DNA from: Pseudarthrobacter sp. PS3-L1
GTDB lineage: Bacteria; Actinomycetota; Actinomycetes; Actinomycetales; Micrococcaceae
NCBI RefSeq assembly: GCF_030063285.1
Contig: NZ_JASISU010000003.1
Span: 186,001 to 250,000, forward strand
DNA: 64,000 nt
Reading direction: 5' to 3'
The notes beneath the pieces are model-generated. The model had not been told where the DNA came from, made no database searches, and was given only the letters and a program-made list of their open reading frames with translations. Made by a program: the position numbers and the translations under genes. Position 1 is the first letter of the stretch. Every line of letters starts with the position of its first letter. Shown piece after piece: positions 26,975 through 34,800 of this stretch.

Positions 26975-28312
26975 TTAGCTCTTGGGCCAGCTGCTTTCGA
27001 TGCTGTCCGTGACTTCCTGCGATGAGGCACCGTTGATCCAGGAAACGATTCCCTTCCAGAAGGAGTTGGAACCAACAGCACCGGGCATCAGGTCTGAGCC
27101 GTCAAAGCGGAAGGTGGTGTTTTCATCCTGCAGACGGGCGATTGAGTCCTTGTCCAGTTCAGTCTGGGCGTTTGCGGGGTCAAGTCCCTTGTTGGCGCTG
27201 ACCACACCGCCCAGCTTCACGCGGGTGTTGGCGAATTCAGCGCTTGCCATGAAGGCCTGGAAGGCCTGGACCTCGGGAGCGTCTGAGTACGCACCGACCA
27301 TCTCGCCGCCACCAACAATTGCCTGTCCCTTGCTTGCGTCGCTGGGCGGAGCCATGAAGGCCCAGACGTCACCGTCGGGAGCAACAACAGTGCCCTCAGG
27401 CCAGTTTGAGGCCTGGAAGTTTGCCTGGTGGTGCATGGCGCACTGTCCGTCCAGGACCGGCTGACCGGCCTGTGCGAATCCGGTGGTCAGGATCGAGCGG
27501 ACGTCACCAAAGCCGGCGTTGACGTACTGATCGTCCTTGAGGATGTCACCGGCAGTATCAAAGGCACTGACAATGCGGGGGTCGTTAAAAGGAATCTCGT
27601 GGGTGACCCACTGGTCATAGACCTCGGGTCCCTCATCTCGGAGGACAACGTCCTCGATCCAGTCAGTTCCTGGCCAGCCGGTGGCCTCGCCGGATTCGAA
27701 GCCTGCACACCACGGCTTCATGGTGCCGTCATCTGCGACCTTTTTGGTCAGGTCCATCATCTCGTCCCACGTCTTGGGGACTTCCCAACCCTTGTCCTCA
27801 AAGGTCTTCGGGGCGTACCAGACGTAGCCCTTGACGTTGGCGAGCATCGGCGCGGTGTAGAACGTGCCGTCAACAGTGCCGTATTTCTTCCAGTCCGCAG
27901 ACCAGTTCTGGTCCACGAGGTCGGAAACTGCCTGCGGTGCTGGCTTGAGGTTTCCTGCACGGGCCTGGTCGGCCATGAGGCCCGGCTGCGGGAAGATAGC
28001 AATGTTCGGTGCGTTGCCAGCTTTGGCGCGGACGCCGATCTGGGTCTCGAATTCCTTGCTGCCCTCGTACTTGATGGTGGCGCCCGTGCATTCTTCGAAC
28101 TTGGCCCACGACTTCTCAAGGTTTGTAGCTTCAAGGTCCACGATGGTGGAGTAGACCGAGATTTCCTTGCCGTCGTGGTTGCCGTAGTCTGCGTAGGCGC
28201 TGCAGTCGCCGTCACTTGCAGGAGCGGCGTCTTCGCCTGAGCTGCAAGCGCTGAGGGCTAGTGCCATGATGCCTGTGGCGGCAATAGGCAGCAGATATTT
28301 ACGATTCTTCAT
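26975..28312 (-). CDS. ABC transporter substrate-binding lipoprotein (sugar type)
   Basis: Family-1 extracellular solute-binding protein, about 445 residues from the ATG at 28312 (GAGGAG eight bases upstream). The signal peptide ends at lipobox LSAC with cysteine at residue 23. The mature part begins with EISVYSTIVDLEATNLEKSW and contains GYVWYAPKTFEDKGW and VGGGEMVGAYSD, motifs seen in alpha-glucoside/oligosaccharide binding proteins. First gene of the operon, divergent from the GAP-family gene with a cre-like operator between. A 65-codon upstream in-frame extension covers that operator and is not credible. Confidence 0.92.
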   Translation of the reverse strand: MKNRKYLLPIAATGIMALALSACSSGEDAAPASDGDCSAYADYGNHDGKEISVYSTIVDLEATNLEKSWAKFEECTGATIKYEGSKEFETQIGVRAKAGNAPNIAIFPQPGLMADQARAGNLKPAPQAVSDLVDQNWSADWKKYGTVDGTFYTAPMLANVKGYVWYAPKTFEDKGWEVPKTWDEMMDLTKKVADDGTMKPWCAGFESGEATGWPGTDWIEDVVLRDEGPEVYDQWVTHEIPFNDPRIVSAFDTAGDILKDDQYVNAGFGDVRSILTTGFAQAGQPVLDGQCAMHHQANFQASNWPEGTVVAPDGDVWAFMAPPSDASKGQAIVGGGEMVGAYSDAPEVQAFQAFMASAEFANTRVKLGGVVSANKGLDPANAQTELDKDSIARLQDENTTFRFDGSDLMPGAVGSNSFWKGIVSWINGASSQEVTDSIESSWPKS

Positions 28313-28397
28313 GCGGATAACTCCTCGCTGAGTTCCTTTGGATAACGCTGATGCGAATGCGTGGTGAGCATCACAGTAATCAAAGTTCACAGGAAAA

Positions 28398-28411
28398 TGC
28401 AAGCGTTTACA
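28398..28411. promoter_or_regulatory. LacI-type (cre-like) operator
   Basis: TGCAAGCGTTTACA on the plus strand reads TGTAAACGCTTGCA on the other. It is a near-palindrome around a central CG with the AANCGNTT-like core of LacI/GalR-family operators. It sits 86 bases upstream of the lipoprotein ATG, in the promoter region, and the adjacent LacI regulator at 23773 is the likely binder. Confidence 0.65.
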
Positions 28412-28560
28412 CAGCGTCGTTTCCAGATTGAGACCTAGTATCCCCCAATCACTCTGCGCAGCGTCGGTCAGCGGCCCCCTTTCTCTGATCAGCAAGCGCC
28501 GGATCACCCTTGACTAATCCTCCGCAAAACATCACCGCCACCATGGACACTGCAGTGAAT

Positions 28561-28580
28561 CCGTGGAACACTTTCCACGG
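28561..28580. repeat. Perfect inverted repeat upstream of the GAP-family gene
   Basis: CCGTGGAA-CACT-TTCCACGG has eight-base perfect arms. It lies 31 bases before the ATG at 28611. It could be an operator or a 5'-UTR hairpin; there is no regulator gene next to it. Confidence 0.5.
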
Positions 28581-28610
28581 TGCCGTGCCTGGGAACTGGG
28601 AGCCACAACC

Positions 28611-29291
28611 ATGAATCAGATCATTGGAACTCTGCTACCGCTGGCGCTTGGAATCAGCCTGAGCCCCTTCCCGATCATCATGGTGGTCCTGATCCTCACC
28701 TCCAGCCGCGCGAGGACCAACAGCTTGCCGTTCATGGTGGGTTGGGTCGTGGGAATCGGGTCCATCGTCACGTTCCTCTCCTTTGCCATGGACGCCCTTG
28801 AAAAATCCACCACGGGCCCTGCGTTCGTGATCGCCGGAGTCCTTAGAATTCTCCTTGGGCTTGGCCTGCTTTTCCTCGCTTACCGGAAAATCAGGAAGCG
28901 CTTCGGAGACCAAGGTGAAACGTCACTGCCTGGTTGGATGTCGTCAGCGTCGTCCGCCACGCCCGGGCGCGCACTGCTCGTGGGACTCACGCTCTCCGCA
29001 GCAAACCCCAAGAACGTCGCCATTACTATCGCAGCGGGGGTAACAATTGGCGGCGCCAACCTCACTGTCGCCGCAGAGGTCCTGTCCATGGCTGTCTTCG
29101 TGGCCGCTGCCTCCGTCACGGTCATCGTCCCCACCGCAGGATACTTCGTGACACCCCGTCTTGTGCTGCCGTTGCTGGAGAGCATCGCAGGGTGGCTGAC
29201 TGCGAATCACCAGGTCATGACCGGGCTTCTCCTGCTGATCTTCGGCACCATCCTCATCGGAAATGGGATTGCGGGTCTCCCCACGGCCTGA
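28611..29291 (+). CDS. GAP-family (LysE-like) membrane protein
   Basis: A 226-residue integral membrane protein with six hydrophobic helices. It opens MNQIIGTLLPLALGISLSPF, and the ALGISLSPFPIIMVVLILTSSRA block is that of the GAP family, related to LysE exporters. In mycobacteria GAP proteins help carry glycopeptidolipids across the membrane (established for that group); a lipid or small-molecule export role is therefore possible here but not proven. A charged loop of about 30 residues divides the protein in two. GGGAG lies eight bases before the ATG. It is convergent with the Asp23 operon. Confidence 0.85.
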   Translation: MNQIIGTLLPLALGISLSPFPIIMVVLILTSSRARTNSLPFMVGWVVGIGSIVTFLSFAMDALEKSTTGPAFVIAGVLRILLGLGLLFLAYRKIRKRFGDQGETSLPGWMSSASSATPGRALLVGLTLSAANPKNVAITIAAGVTIGGANLTVAAEVLSMAVFVAAASVTVIVPTAGYFVTPRLVLPLLESIAGWLTANHQVMTGLLLLIFGTILIGNGIAGLPTA

Positions 29292-29343
29292 CTCGCCGTT
29301 GGCAACCCTGGCCCAGCCGCCCACCAAACACCCGAGAGGTGGC

Positions 29344-29955
29344 CTAGCGGACCCGTTCCGCCCTGCTGAGCCTGGACCGGGCCCCCACACCAACGTGAAT
29401 GAGGACCGGAATCTGGTGGCCCACCACGCGTTCGAGTGCCATCACAAGGTCTGCAACCTCGCCGGCCAGCAGGTGCGGCGCAACTCCCTGCCGCGGCTGC
29501 AGGCGTATCCGGAGTGCTGGCTTTCCCCGGTATTCATACGTTGCAACGGATACTCCTGGCAGGTCCGGGCGCCCAGCCAAAGCCGCTCTGACGGCCTGCT
29601 CGGCCACGGCGCCACCAATACTGATATCCCCCGGTTCGCCGCCAGCATCGACCTCTGTTGAAAGGAGCGTTGCACGGCCCTTGCCCTGCTGCGCCGCAAG
29701 TGCGAGCACCAACACAATAATGACCAGGAGCACCGCAGCCAGGGCGAGCCAGATCCAACTTTCTCCCCCACCGGGTAGCCTGGTCTGCTCGATGACCTGC
29801 TGGAGAGAATTCCATGCACCTCCAGACCAGTTGCGCCAGGCGGAGGCGACGGCTGGAATAACCACCAGGGCCAGCAGCCCCGCTCCGATGGCGATTAGCA
29901 CGAAGCCGAAGAACCCGATGGCCCATCGGTTCAATCCTCGTGGAGAGCTATTCAT
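29344..29955 (-). CDS. Alkaline-shock membrane-anchor (AmaP-like) protein
   Basis: A 203-residue protein with two membrane helices (about residues 12-35 and 66-88) and a cytosolic C-terminal domain. The domain carries SIGGAVAEQAVRAAL and SVATYEYRGKPALRIRLQ, resembling the Asp23-interaction domain of AmaP anchors. It is the last of four tightly linked genes; its ATG overlaps the stop of the DUF6286-type gene. In Gram-positive bacteria such proteins tether Asp23 to the membrane and help the cell envelope stress response. Confidence 0.8.
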   Translation of the reverse strand: MNSSPRGLNRWAIGFFGFVLIAIGAGLLALVVIPAVASAWRNWSGGAWNSLQQVIEQTRLPGGGESWIWLALAAVLLVIIVLVLALAAQQGKGRATLLSTEVDAGGEPGDISIGGAVAEQAVRAALAGRPDLPGVSVATYEYRGKPALRIRLQPRQGVAPHLLAGEVADLVMALERVVGHQIPVLIHVGVGARSRLSRAERVR

Positions 29956-30635
29956 GCGCCCACAACCCCAGACTCAGCGACAACAATCCGAACCGCAGGC
30001 TCAGGCTCCAGCTGCATCCGGCGGACTTCTTCCTCAACAGCGCCGCTGATCAGCTCGCGATCCACCGGAACACCTGAAGTGGGACGTACATTGACCACAA
30101 CCAGCTTCCGTGACACCACCACCATGACCTGCTCCCGCTGCACGTTGGCAGCTGTGCGTGCCCGGCGGGCCAGCGAGGCTGCCAGGACGCCGTCGTCCAC
30201 GACAACACCGATCCGGTCAGTCGGGATGCCAGACTCAGTGGCACGCATCGATGCCGTCCATCCGTTGAGGACATGCCGAGGGCGGCGGCCAGGCAGCACC
30301 GCCCCCAGAAAAAAGAACAACCCCACCATGAAGATCACCGCCCCCAACGCACCAAGAAGGATCGGTGAAAGCGAATCTGGCAGCTTCGCGAGACCCTCTA
30401 CTGCATACTGTGGTTCGATCAGCCACGAAGGCTGCCCCACCAGGTGGACCAGGGCTTCCAGGAGGGCATAGCCGCAGAGGACCGTCACCACGATGGCCAG
30501 CACCACCACGGCAACCGATCGCGGAGAGGTAGATTCGCGTCGCAAGACGCGGCGCAGGAACGGCGATGGCGGGGGCGTTTCTGGCTGCACCGCGTTGCGC
30601 GTTTCGCCGCGGGCCGGTTCTGTTGGCTGGCTCAT
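29952..30635 (-). CDS. DUF6286-like membrane protein of the Asp23 operon
   Basis: A 227-residue protein with a Pro-rich N-terminal segment, two membrane helices (about residues 41-64 and 93-113) and a soluble domain. The latter includes GVVVDDGVLAASLARRARTAANV, then VSRKLVVVNVRPTSG and a charged C-terminus. This domain recurs in actinobacterial Asp23 operons next to AmaP (family name from memory). Start and stop each overlap the neighbouring genes by four bases, so all four subunits should be made in step. Confidence 0.8.
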   Translation of the reverse strand: MSQPTEPARGETRNAVQPETPPPSPFLRRVLRRESTSPRSVAVVVLAIVVTVLCGYALLEALVHLVGQPSWLIEPQYAVEGLAKLPDSLSPILLGALGAVIFMVGLFFFLGAVLPGRRPRHVLNGWTASMRATESGIPTDRIGVVVDDGVLAASLARRARTAANVQREQVMVVVSRKLVVVNVRPTSGVPVDRELISGAVEEEVRRMQLEPEPAVRIVVAESGVVGA

Positions 30636-30988
30636 TGGACCTTTGCTCCGTGGCTGGTTCGGGCTCCACTGACCCTGATGTCAACGCGGCTGAGGCGAGA
30701 CCCGCTCAGGGACGAAACTGTGTGATGAATCGCAGCCTTGGCGGTGACCGCCATGTCCAGGACTGACCCCTGGGATGCTGGGTATGAGGGTCCTTGGCGA
30801 AGGACAAGATTGAGGTCTGGAATGGTCATCGGAGCCACCACGGAAAGGGCAAGGAGCCCTCCGTCGTCACGCCAATCAATGCGAACATCCGCAGGCTGCA
30901 CGCCCAGGGACTGTGCGGCGGCTGCCTTTGCGAGGCTGGTCAGGGCCTGCGTGCTGATCCGGGTGTGACCGTTGAGCGGAGTGGTCAT
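30632..30988 (-). CDS. Small Asp23-operon protein, possible Gls24-like domain
   Basis: A 118-residue protein with STQALTSLAKAAAAQSLGV and VRIDWRDDGGLLALSVVAP, then LSRVDIRVSGART at the end. The alpha/beta pattern looks like half of an Asp23/Gls24 domain, but the usual core motif is not clear. The gene is overlapped four bases on each side by the flanking members of the operon. Function is inferred from context only. Confidence 0.75.
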   Translation of the reverse strand: MTTPLNGHTRISTQALTSLAKAAAAQSLGVQPADVRIDWRDDGGLLALSVVAPMTIPDLNLVLRQGPSYPASQGSVLDMAVTAKAAIHHTVSSLSGSRLSRVDIRVSGARTSHGAKVQ

Positions 30989-31407
30989 GCTGGAAGTCTC
31001 CCCTCGGCACCGATGAAAACATCTGTCACGTCAACATTGACCTCAATGACCTGCAGCCCCACCAAGTCTTCCACCGCCTGATAGATAGCCTTGCGAACGT
31101 GGTTCGCAACAGAATGCAGGGGAACCCCGTAGGAAGCGACCAGGCTGACGTCGACTGCCACCTGCGTGGCACCCACATCAACACGGATCCCTGCCGTGGA
31201 ATCGGTGGTACCCGCCGCACCTCGGAACGCACCAAGGGCACGGGCAGGCCCCGCACCGACAGAGTGCACCCCCGCAACCTGCCTGGCCCCAATTCCGGCA
31301 ATCCTGGCTACGACACCATCGGCAATCTTGGTCCTGCCCGGGAGGCCTGGCCGCAGCTCACGCAGAGTCTCAGTGCCGGTGTCGGGCGCGTCCTCATGGC
31401 TTTGCAT
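30985..31407 (-). CDS. Asp23/Gls24 family envelope-stress protein
   Basis: First gene of the operon, about 140 residues. The core domain runs from KIADGVVARIAGIGARQVAGV through VDVSLVASYGVPLHSVANHV to VNVDVTDVFIG, which is the full Asp23 signature. The protein is cytosolic and probably binds the membrane through the AmaP-like partner. The ATG at 31407 has AAGGAG eight bases upstream and is preferred to an in-frame start 20 codons earlier. Asp23 proteins respond to alkaline or envelope stress in firmicutes; in actinobacteria the role is less known. Confidence 0.88.
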   Translation of the reverse strand: MQSHEDAPDTGTETLRELRPGLPGRTKIADGVVARIAGIGARQVAGVHSVGAGPARALGAFRGAAGTTDSTAGIRVDVGATQVAVDVSLVASYGVPLHSVANHVRKAIYQAVEDLVGLQVIEVNVDVTDVFIGAEGRLPA

Positions 31408-31501
31408 CGGGCACTCTCCTTCTGTCCATTCCAACCTTATCCCGTGCCTCTCCAGGCCCTGATACACATGGCTGCCGAGCGTTAGAGCACCGAACCGACA
31501 A

Positions 31502-31541
31502 AAAGGGAAGCATCCGTTCTGAAGAACGGATGCTTCCCTTT
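31502..31541 (-). terminator. Rho-independent terminator after the BCCT gene
   Basis: An 18-base-pair perfect stem (31502-31519 with 31524-31541) around a four-base loop is followed on the minus strand by CCCTTTTTG. It ends transcription of the BCCT transporter gene, leaving the Asp23 operon to its own promoter. Confidence 0.9.
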
Positions 31542-31619
31542 GCTGCCCTGCCTGGGACGGGTACCAGCCCCATCAGCCAGCATCCGGCCGGTTCCTGACC
31601 GGGTCAGCGTTTACTGCCG

Positions 31620-33497
31620 TCAGTGACGGCGTTGGGCCGATTCATCACCGTGCTGAGGCTCAGAGTCAGGCGCGGCGTCTGGAGCGTCACCGTTGGTCCA
31701 GCGTTCACTGATCTGCGCTTCGACAGCTTCTGCCACGTGATCAGCAACGTGCTCCTCATAGTGCTCCTGCATTGAGTCCTGGACAGAATCCTGGATGGAG
31801 TCCTGCACATGCTCGGTTACGTGAGCTGTGAGCTCCTCACGGGCAAGCTTGCGCTGCGCCCGCATGAGGGTGGCGTGTTCTTTGTGGAACGCCTTTGCCG
31901 TGGCAACACACATCAGCAGAATCACCACGCTGAAAGGCACGGCAGTCAGGATGGCCGCCGTCTGGATTGCGCCCAACCCGTTGGCCAACAGCAGTGCAAT
32001 AGCAACAGCCGCGGAAGCGAGAGCCCAGAAGATCCGGATCCAGTTCTTCGGATCTGCGTCACCGCCAGTGGAGAGCATCCCCATGACAAGCGCACCGGAG
32101 TCTGCAGAGGTGATGAAGAAGATGGCGATCAGGATGATGGCACCGATGGTCAGCAGCGTGCCACCGGGCAAACCGCCAAGCATTCCAAAGAGCGCACCCT
32201 CCGTATCCACCGTTCCATCCTCGCCAACGAGGCCGCCACCGCCGAAGATCTCGCGGTAGATGGCCGTCCCGCCCAAGATGGAGAACCAGAGGAAGCCCAC
32301 GGTTGTGGGTACCAGGAGAACGCCGGCAACAAACTGACGAACTGTGCGGCCCTTGGAGATCCGGGCAATGAAGATGCCAACAAAGGGGGCCCATGAGATC
32401 CACCAGCCCCAGTAGAAGGTGGTCCAGGCAGCCTGCCAGGCCTCACCCTCGGCACCGGAAAACGCAAGGGTATTAAAGGTCAGGCCAACGACGTTCTGCA
32501 GGTAGTTGCCGATTGACTGCACAAATTCACGGAGCAGGAACAGCGTGGGACCGGTAAAAAGAACAAACAGCATCAGCAGACCGGCAAGAACGAGGTTGGT
32601 ATTGGAGAGCCATTTCATTCCCTTTCCGACGCCGGAAACTACCGAAACGATGGTGAGGGTGATGATGCAGAGGATAAGGCCGATCTGCGTCATCTGCGTT
32701 GCCTGGAGAATATTGGCCTGATCCAGGCCTGCAGAAATCTGCAGGACACCGAGTCCCAGCGACGTGGCCACACCGAACAGGGTGCCGACCAGTGCTACAA
32801 CATCAATCAGGTTGCCCCAGCCACCTGCTACTCGGCGGGTACCCAACAGCGGTTCCAGGGTCCAGCGAATGGAGATGGGGCGGCCCTTGCGGTGCACTGC
32901 ATAGGCGATCGAGACCCCTACCACCACGTAGATGGCCCAGGCATGCAAACCCCAGTGAAGGAAGGTCTGGGTCATTGCCTGCTGCGCCAGCTGGATAGGC
33001 GTTCCCTCGACACCGGGGCGCGGAGCAGCGAAGTGGTTCAGTGGTTCAGCAACACCAAAGAACACCAGGCCAATGCCCATCCCGGCAGCGAACAGGAGGG
33101 CAAACCAGGACATGACCGAGAATTCCGGTTCGTCCTCGTCTTTGCCGAGCTTTATGTCACCGTAGCGGCTCAGGCCAATCCAGAGCGCGAAAGAAACAAA
33201 AATAGCGATGGCTGCAACGTAGTACCAGCCAAACCACTTGATGACGTTGCCCTGCACGGAGGTGAACATGTCGTTCGCCGCGTCAGGAAACAGGGTTGCG
33301 AAGCCTGCGAAGACGACAATGATTACTGCAGCGGGCCAGAAGACCCAGGGTGCGATTTTCTTGTCAGTGCGGGTGGCCGCCGCGGGCGGCTCCCGATCCA
33401 CTTTTACGGACCCAGTGGATCCGGAACCCGTTGAGGATTCAGTTGCTGCGTTTACTGAAGGTTGCTCTGTGGTGCCTGGGCCAGATATGGCTGCCAT
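31620..33497 (-). CDS. BCCT-family osmolyte transporter with long His-rich C-terminal tail
   Basis: Sodium-coupled importer of betaine, choline or related quaternary compounds, 625 residues with 12 membrane helices. Signatures are AAGMGIGLVFFGVAEP and WGLHAWAIYVVVGVSIAYAV, with WISWAPFVGIFIARISKGRT near helix 9. An N-terminal polar segment of about 50 residues and a 90-residue C-terminal tail (from about 536) frame the core. The tail alternates acidic, His and hydrophobic residues (for example TEHVQDSIQDSVQDS) and should form an amphipathic helix. In BetP, C-terminal tails sense osmotic stress; a similar role is inferred. AAGGAG precedes the ATG by nine bases. Confidence 0.93.
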   Translation of the reverse strand: MAAISGPGTTEQPSVNAATESSTGSGSTGSVKVDREPPAAATRTDKKIAPWVFWPAAVIIVVFAGFATLFPDAANDMFTSVQGNVIKWFGWYYVAAIAIFVSFALWIGLSRYGDIKLGKDEDEPEFSVMSWFALLFAAGMGIGLVFFGVAEPLNHFAAPRPGVEGTPIQLAQQAMTQTFLHWGLHAWAIYVVVGVSIAYAVHRKGRPISIRWTLEPLLGTRRVAGGWGNLIDVVALVGTLFGVATSLGLGVLQISAGLDQANILQATQMTQIGLILCIITLTIVSVVSGVGKGMKWLSNTNLVLAGLLMLFVLFTGPTLFLLREFVQSIGNYLQNVVGLTFNTLAFSGAEGEAWQAAWTTFYWGWWISWAPFVGIFIARISKGRTVRQFVAGVLLVPTTVGFLWFSILGGTAIYREIFGGGGLVGEDGTVDTEGALFGMLGGLPGGTLLTIGAIILIAIFFITSADSGALVMGMLSTGGDADPKNWIRIFWALASAAVAIALLLANGLGAIQTAAILTAVPFSVVILLMCVATAKAFHKEHATLMRAQRKLAREELTAHVTEHVQDSIQDSVQDSMQEHYEEHVADHVAEAVEAQISERWTNGDAPDAAPDSEPQHGDESAQRRH

Positions 33498-33671
33498 TCC
33501 CCATTACTCCTTCTGCGCCGCAAAGCGCACAGTCGAATTTTTCTTTGGACACGACATCGGCATTTGGTGGTCGGGTCGCGAGTACTCCCCTCTCACCAAT
33601 TTCCCACCGAGGTCATTCATACTCAAGAGGTTCCGCAAAGGCTGCGGACCCCACAGTTCAGCCATAACGAA

Positions 33672-33717
33672 AAAACCCCGCTGTATTCTGCATGATTGCA
33701 GGAAACAGCGGGGTTTT
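33672..33717 (-). terminator. Terminator downstream of the tRNA cluster
   Basis: AAAACCCCGCTGT (33672-33684) pairs with ACAGCGGGGTTTT (33705-33717), and an inner CTGCA/TGCAG pairing closes the loop. A run of six T follows on the minus strand. It ends the tRNA transcript just after tRNA-Phe. Confidence 0.88.
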
Positions 33718-33720
33718 AGC

Positions 33721-33796
33721 TGGTGGCTCCGACCGGCGTCGATCCGGTGACCTTTCGATTTTCAGTCGAACGCTCTACCAACTGAGCTACAGAGCC
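33721..33796 (-). tRNA. tRNA-Phe (anticodon GAA)
   Basis: A full cloverleaf is read on the minus strand, with acceptor GGCTCTG/CGGAGCC, D-arm AGCTCAGTTGGTAGAGC and anticodon loop ACTGAAAAT carrying GAA. CCA is encoded at the 3' end (33721-33723). Confidence 0.96.
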
Positions 33797-33844
33797 TAGG
33801 TGACATGTCACCATGACCACGGGAATTTCTTCCAGAAGTCAAAG

Positions 33845-33918
33845 CGACCCTGACGGGACTTGAACCCGCGACCTCCGCCGTGACAGGGCGGCGCGCTAAC
33901 CAACTGCGCTACAGGGCC
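33845..33918 (-). tRNA. tRNA-Asp (anticodon GTC)
   Basis: Acceptor GGCCCTG pairs with CAGGGTC including one G-U pair, and the anticodon loop reads CTGTCAC. The T-arm is CGGGTTCAAGTCCCG. CCA is not encoded. Confidence 0.96.
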
Positions 33919-34010
33919 TTGATTTTACTGCTCCAGCAATGTTGCCATTGCTTTTTTTCAAGGCTTCGAGCTTACCAGACAATTTCAGCCTGGCGAACCA
34001 TTTCCTTGCG

Positions 34011-34083
34011 TACCCCCAACGGGATTCGAACCCGTGCCGCCGCCGTGAAAGGGCGGTGTCCTAGGCCGCTAGACGATGGGGGC
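34011..34083 (-). tRNA. tRNA-Glu (anticodon TTC)
   Basis: Acceptor GCCCCCA/TGGGGGT, the D-arm starts TCGTCTAGC, the anticodon loop is CTTTCAC and the T-arm is CGGGTTCGAATCCCG. CCA is not encoded. It is the first tRNA of a Glu-Asp-Phe transcript, an order common in actinobacteria. Confidence 0.96.
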
Positions 34084-34305
34084 CAGAACCCTGTACGGAA
34101 CATAAGAAAATCTGTGACGCCAAAGCCCCACAGTTATTTGCTGTCCGTTCCGAACTGGACTCTAAAACTATAGGGCCTACCGTGGAAATATCCCAAATCG
34201 TGGTCCACATCCCAGCCTCCTGTGGAGCAAGGTCCACAAAGCGGACCACACAGAACGCCACCAGGTCACCGATTTCCACCGCACCATCCCGGTAAGCTTC
34301 AAAGC

Positions 34306-34734
34306 ATGCATGAGTACCTGCCGCCAGGCCTACCGATAGTTCCTGGAGCCGGAACAGGAGCGGCGGCTTTCACCATGACGGCCGACGATTTCGAGGATGC
34401 AGTTAATGCCGCACTTGCAGGCATCCCTGCCAATCTGGCCAAAGCCATGGACAACGTGGCGGTTTTCATTGAAGACACCTACATTCCAGATCCGCACGAA
34501 GACCCGGAGACAGTCCTGCTGGGCCTCTACGAGGGTGTGCCTTTGACGGAACGTGACTCGTGGTGGGATGCAGGATCCCTCCCAGACCGAATCACCATCT
34601 TCCGCGAACCGATTCTTGAGCTCTGCGGATCCCGCGCCGAGGTGGTCCATGAAGTGAAGGTCACCGTCATCCACGAGGTTGCGCACCACTTTGGAATCGA
34701 TGATCAACGCCTCCACGATCTTGGTTGGGGCTGA
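34306..34734 (+). CDS. Small zincin-like metallopeptidase family protein
   Basis: A 142-residue protein with the zinc motif HEVAHHFGIDDQRLHDLGW at its C-terminus, the HExxH form of a small actinobacterial protease-like family (DUF1025 type). The core begins MTADDFEDAVNAAL and includes LAKAMDNVAVFIED. The ATG at 34306 has TAAGCT seven bases upstream, a leaderless-like arrangement; an internal ATG at 34375 begins exactly at the conserved domain and is the alternative. The substrate is unknown. It lies alone between the tRNAs and a CDF transporter. Confidence 0.88.
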   Translation: MHEYLPPGLPIVPGAGTGAAAFTMTADDFEDAVNAALAGIPANLAKAMDNVAVFIEDTYIPDPHEDPETVLLGLYEGVPLTERDSWWDAGSLPDRITIFREPILELCGSRAEVVHEVKVTVIHEVAHHFGIDDQRLHDLGWG

Positions 34735-34788
34735 AACGGAGAGCTGTACCGTCCGTCACCTCAGTGCCGAAATGACGCAGGTGAACGA

Positions 34789-34800
34789 TAACCTTGGCCC
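34789..34800 (+). promoter_or_regulatory. Leaderless-type promoter of the CDF exporter (TAACCT-N6-ATG)
   Basis: TAACCT at 34789-34794 is followed by six bases and then the ATG at 34801. It has the same spacing as the nadE, HxlR, TetR, GDPD and DUF445 genes in this window. Confidence 0.5.

Noticed and set aside
28313..28507. 65-codon upstream extension of the second lipoprotein
   Set aside because: It would bury the signal peptide and covers the promoter and LacI-type operator.
33498..34305. tRNA cluster as an integration site of a mobile element
   Set aside because: No integrase, no repeated tRNA 3' end and normal housekeeping-type neighbours on both sides.
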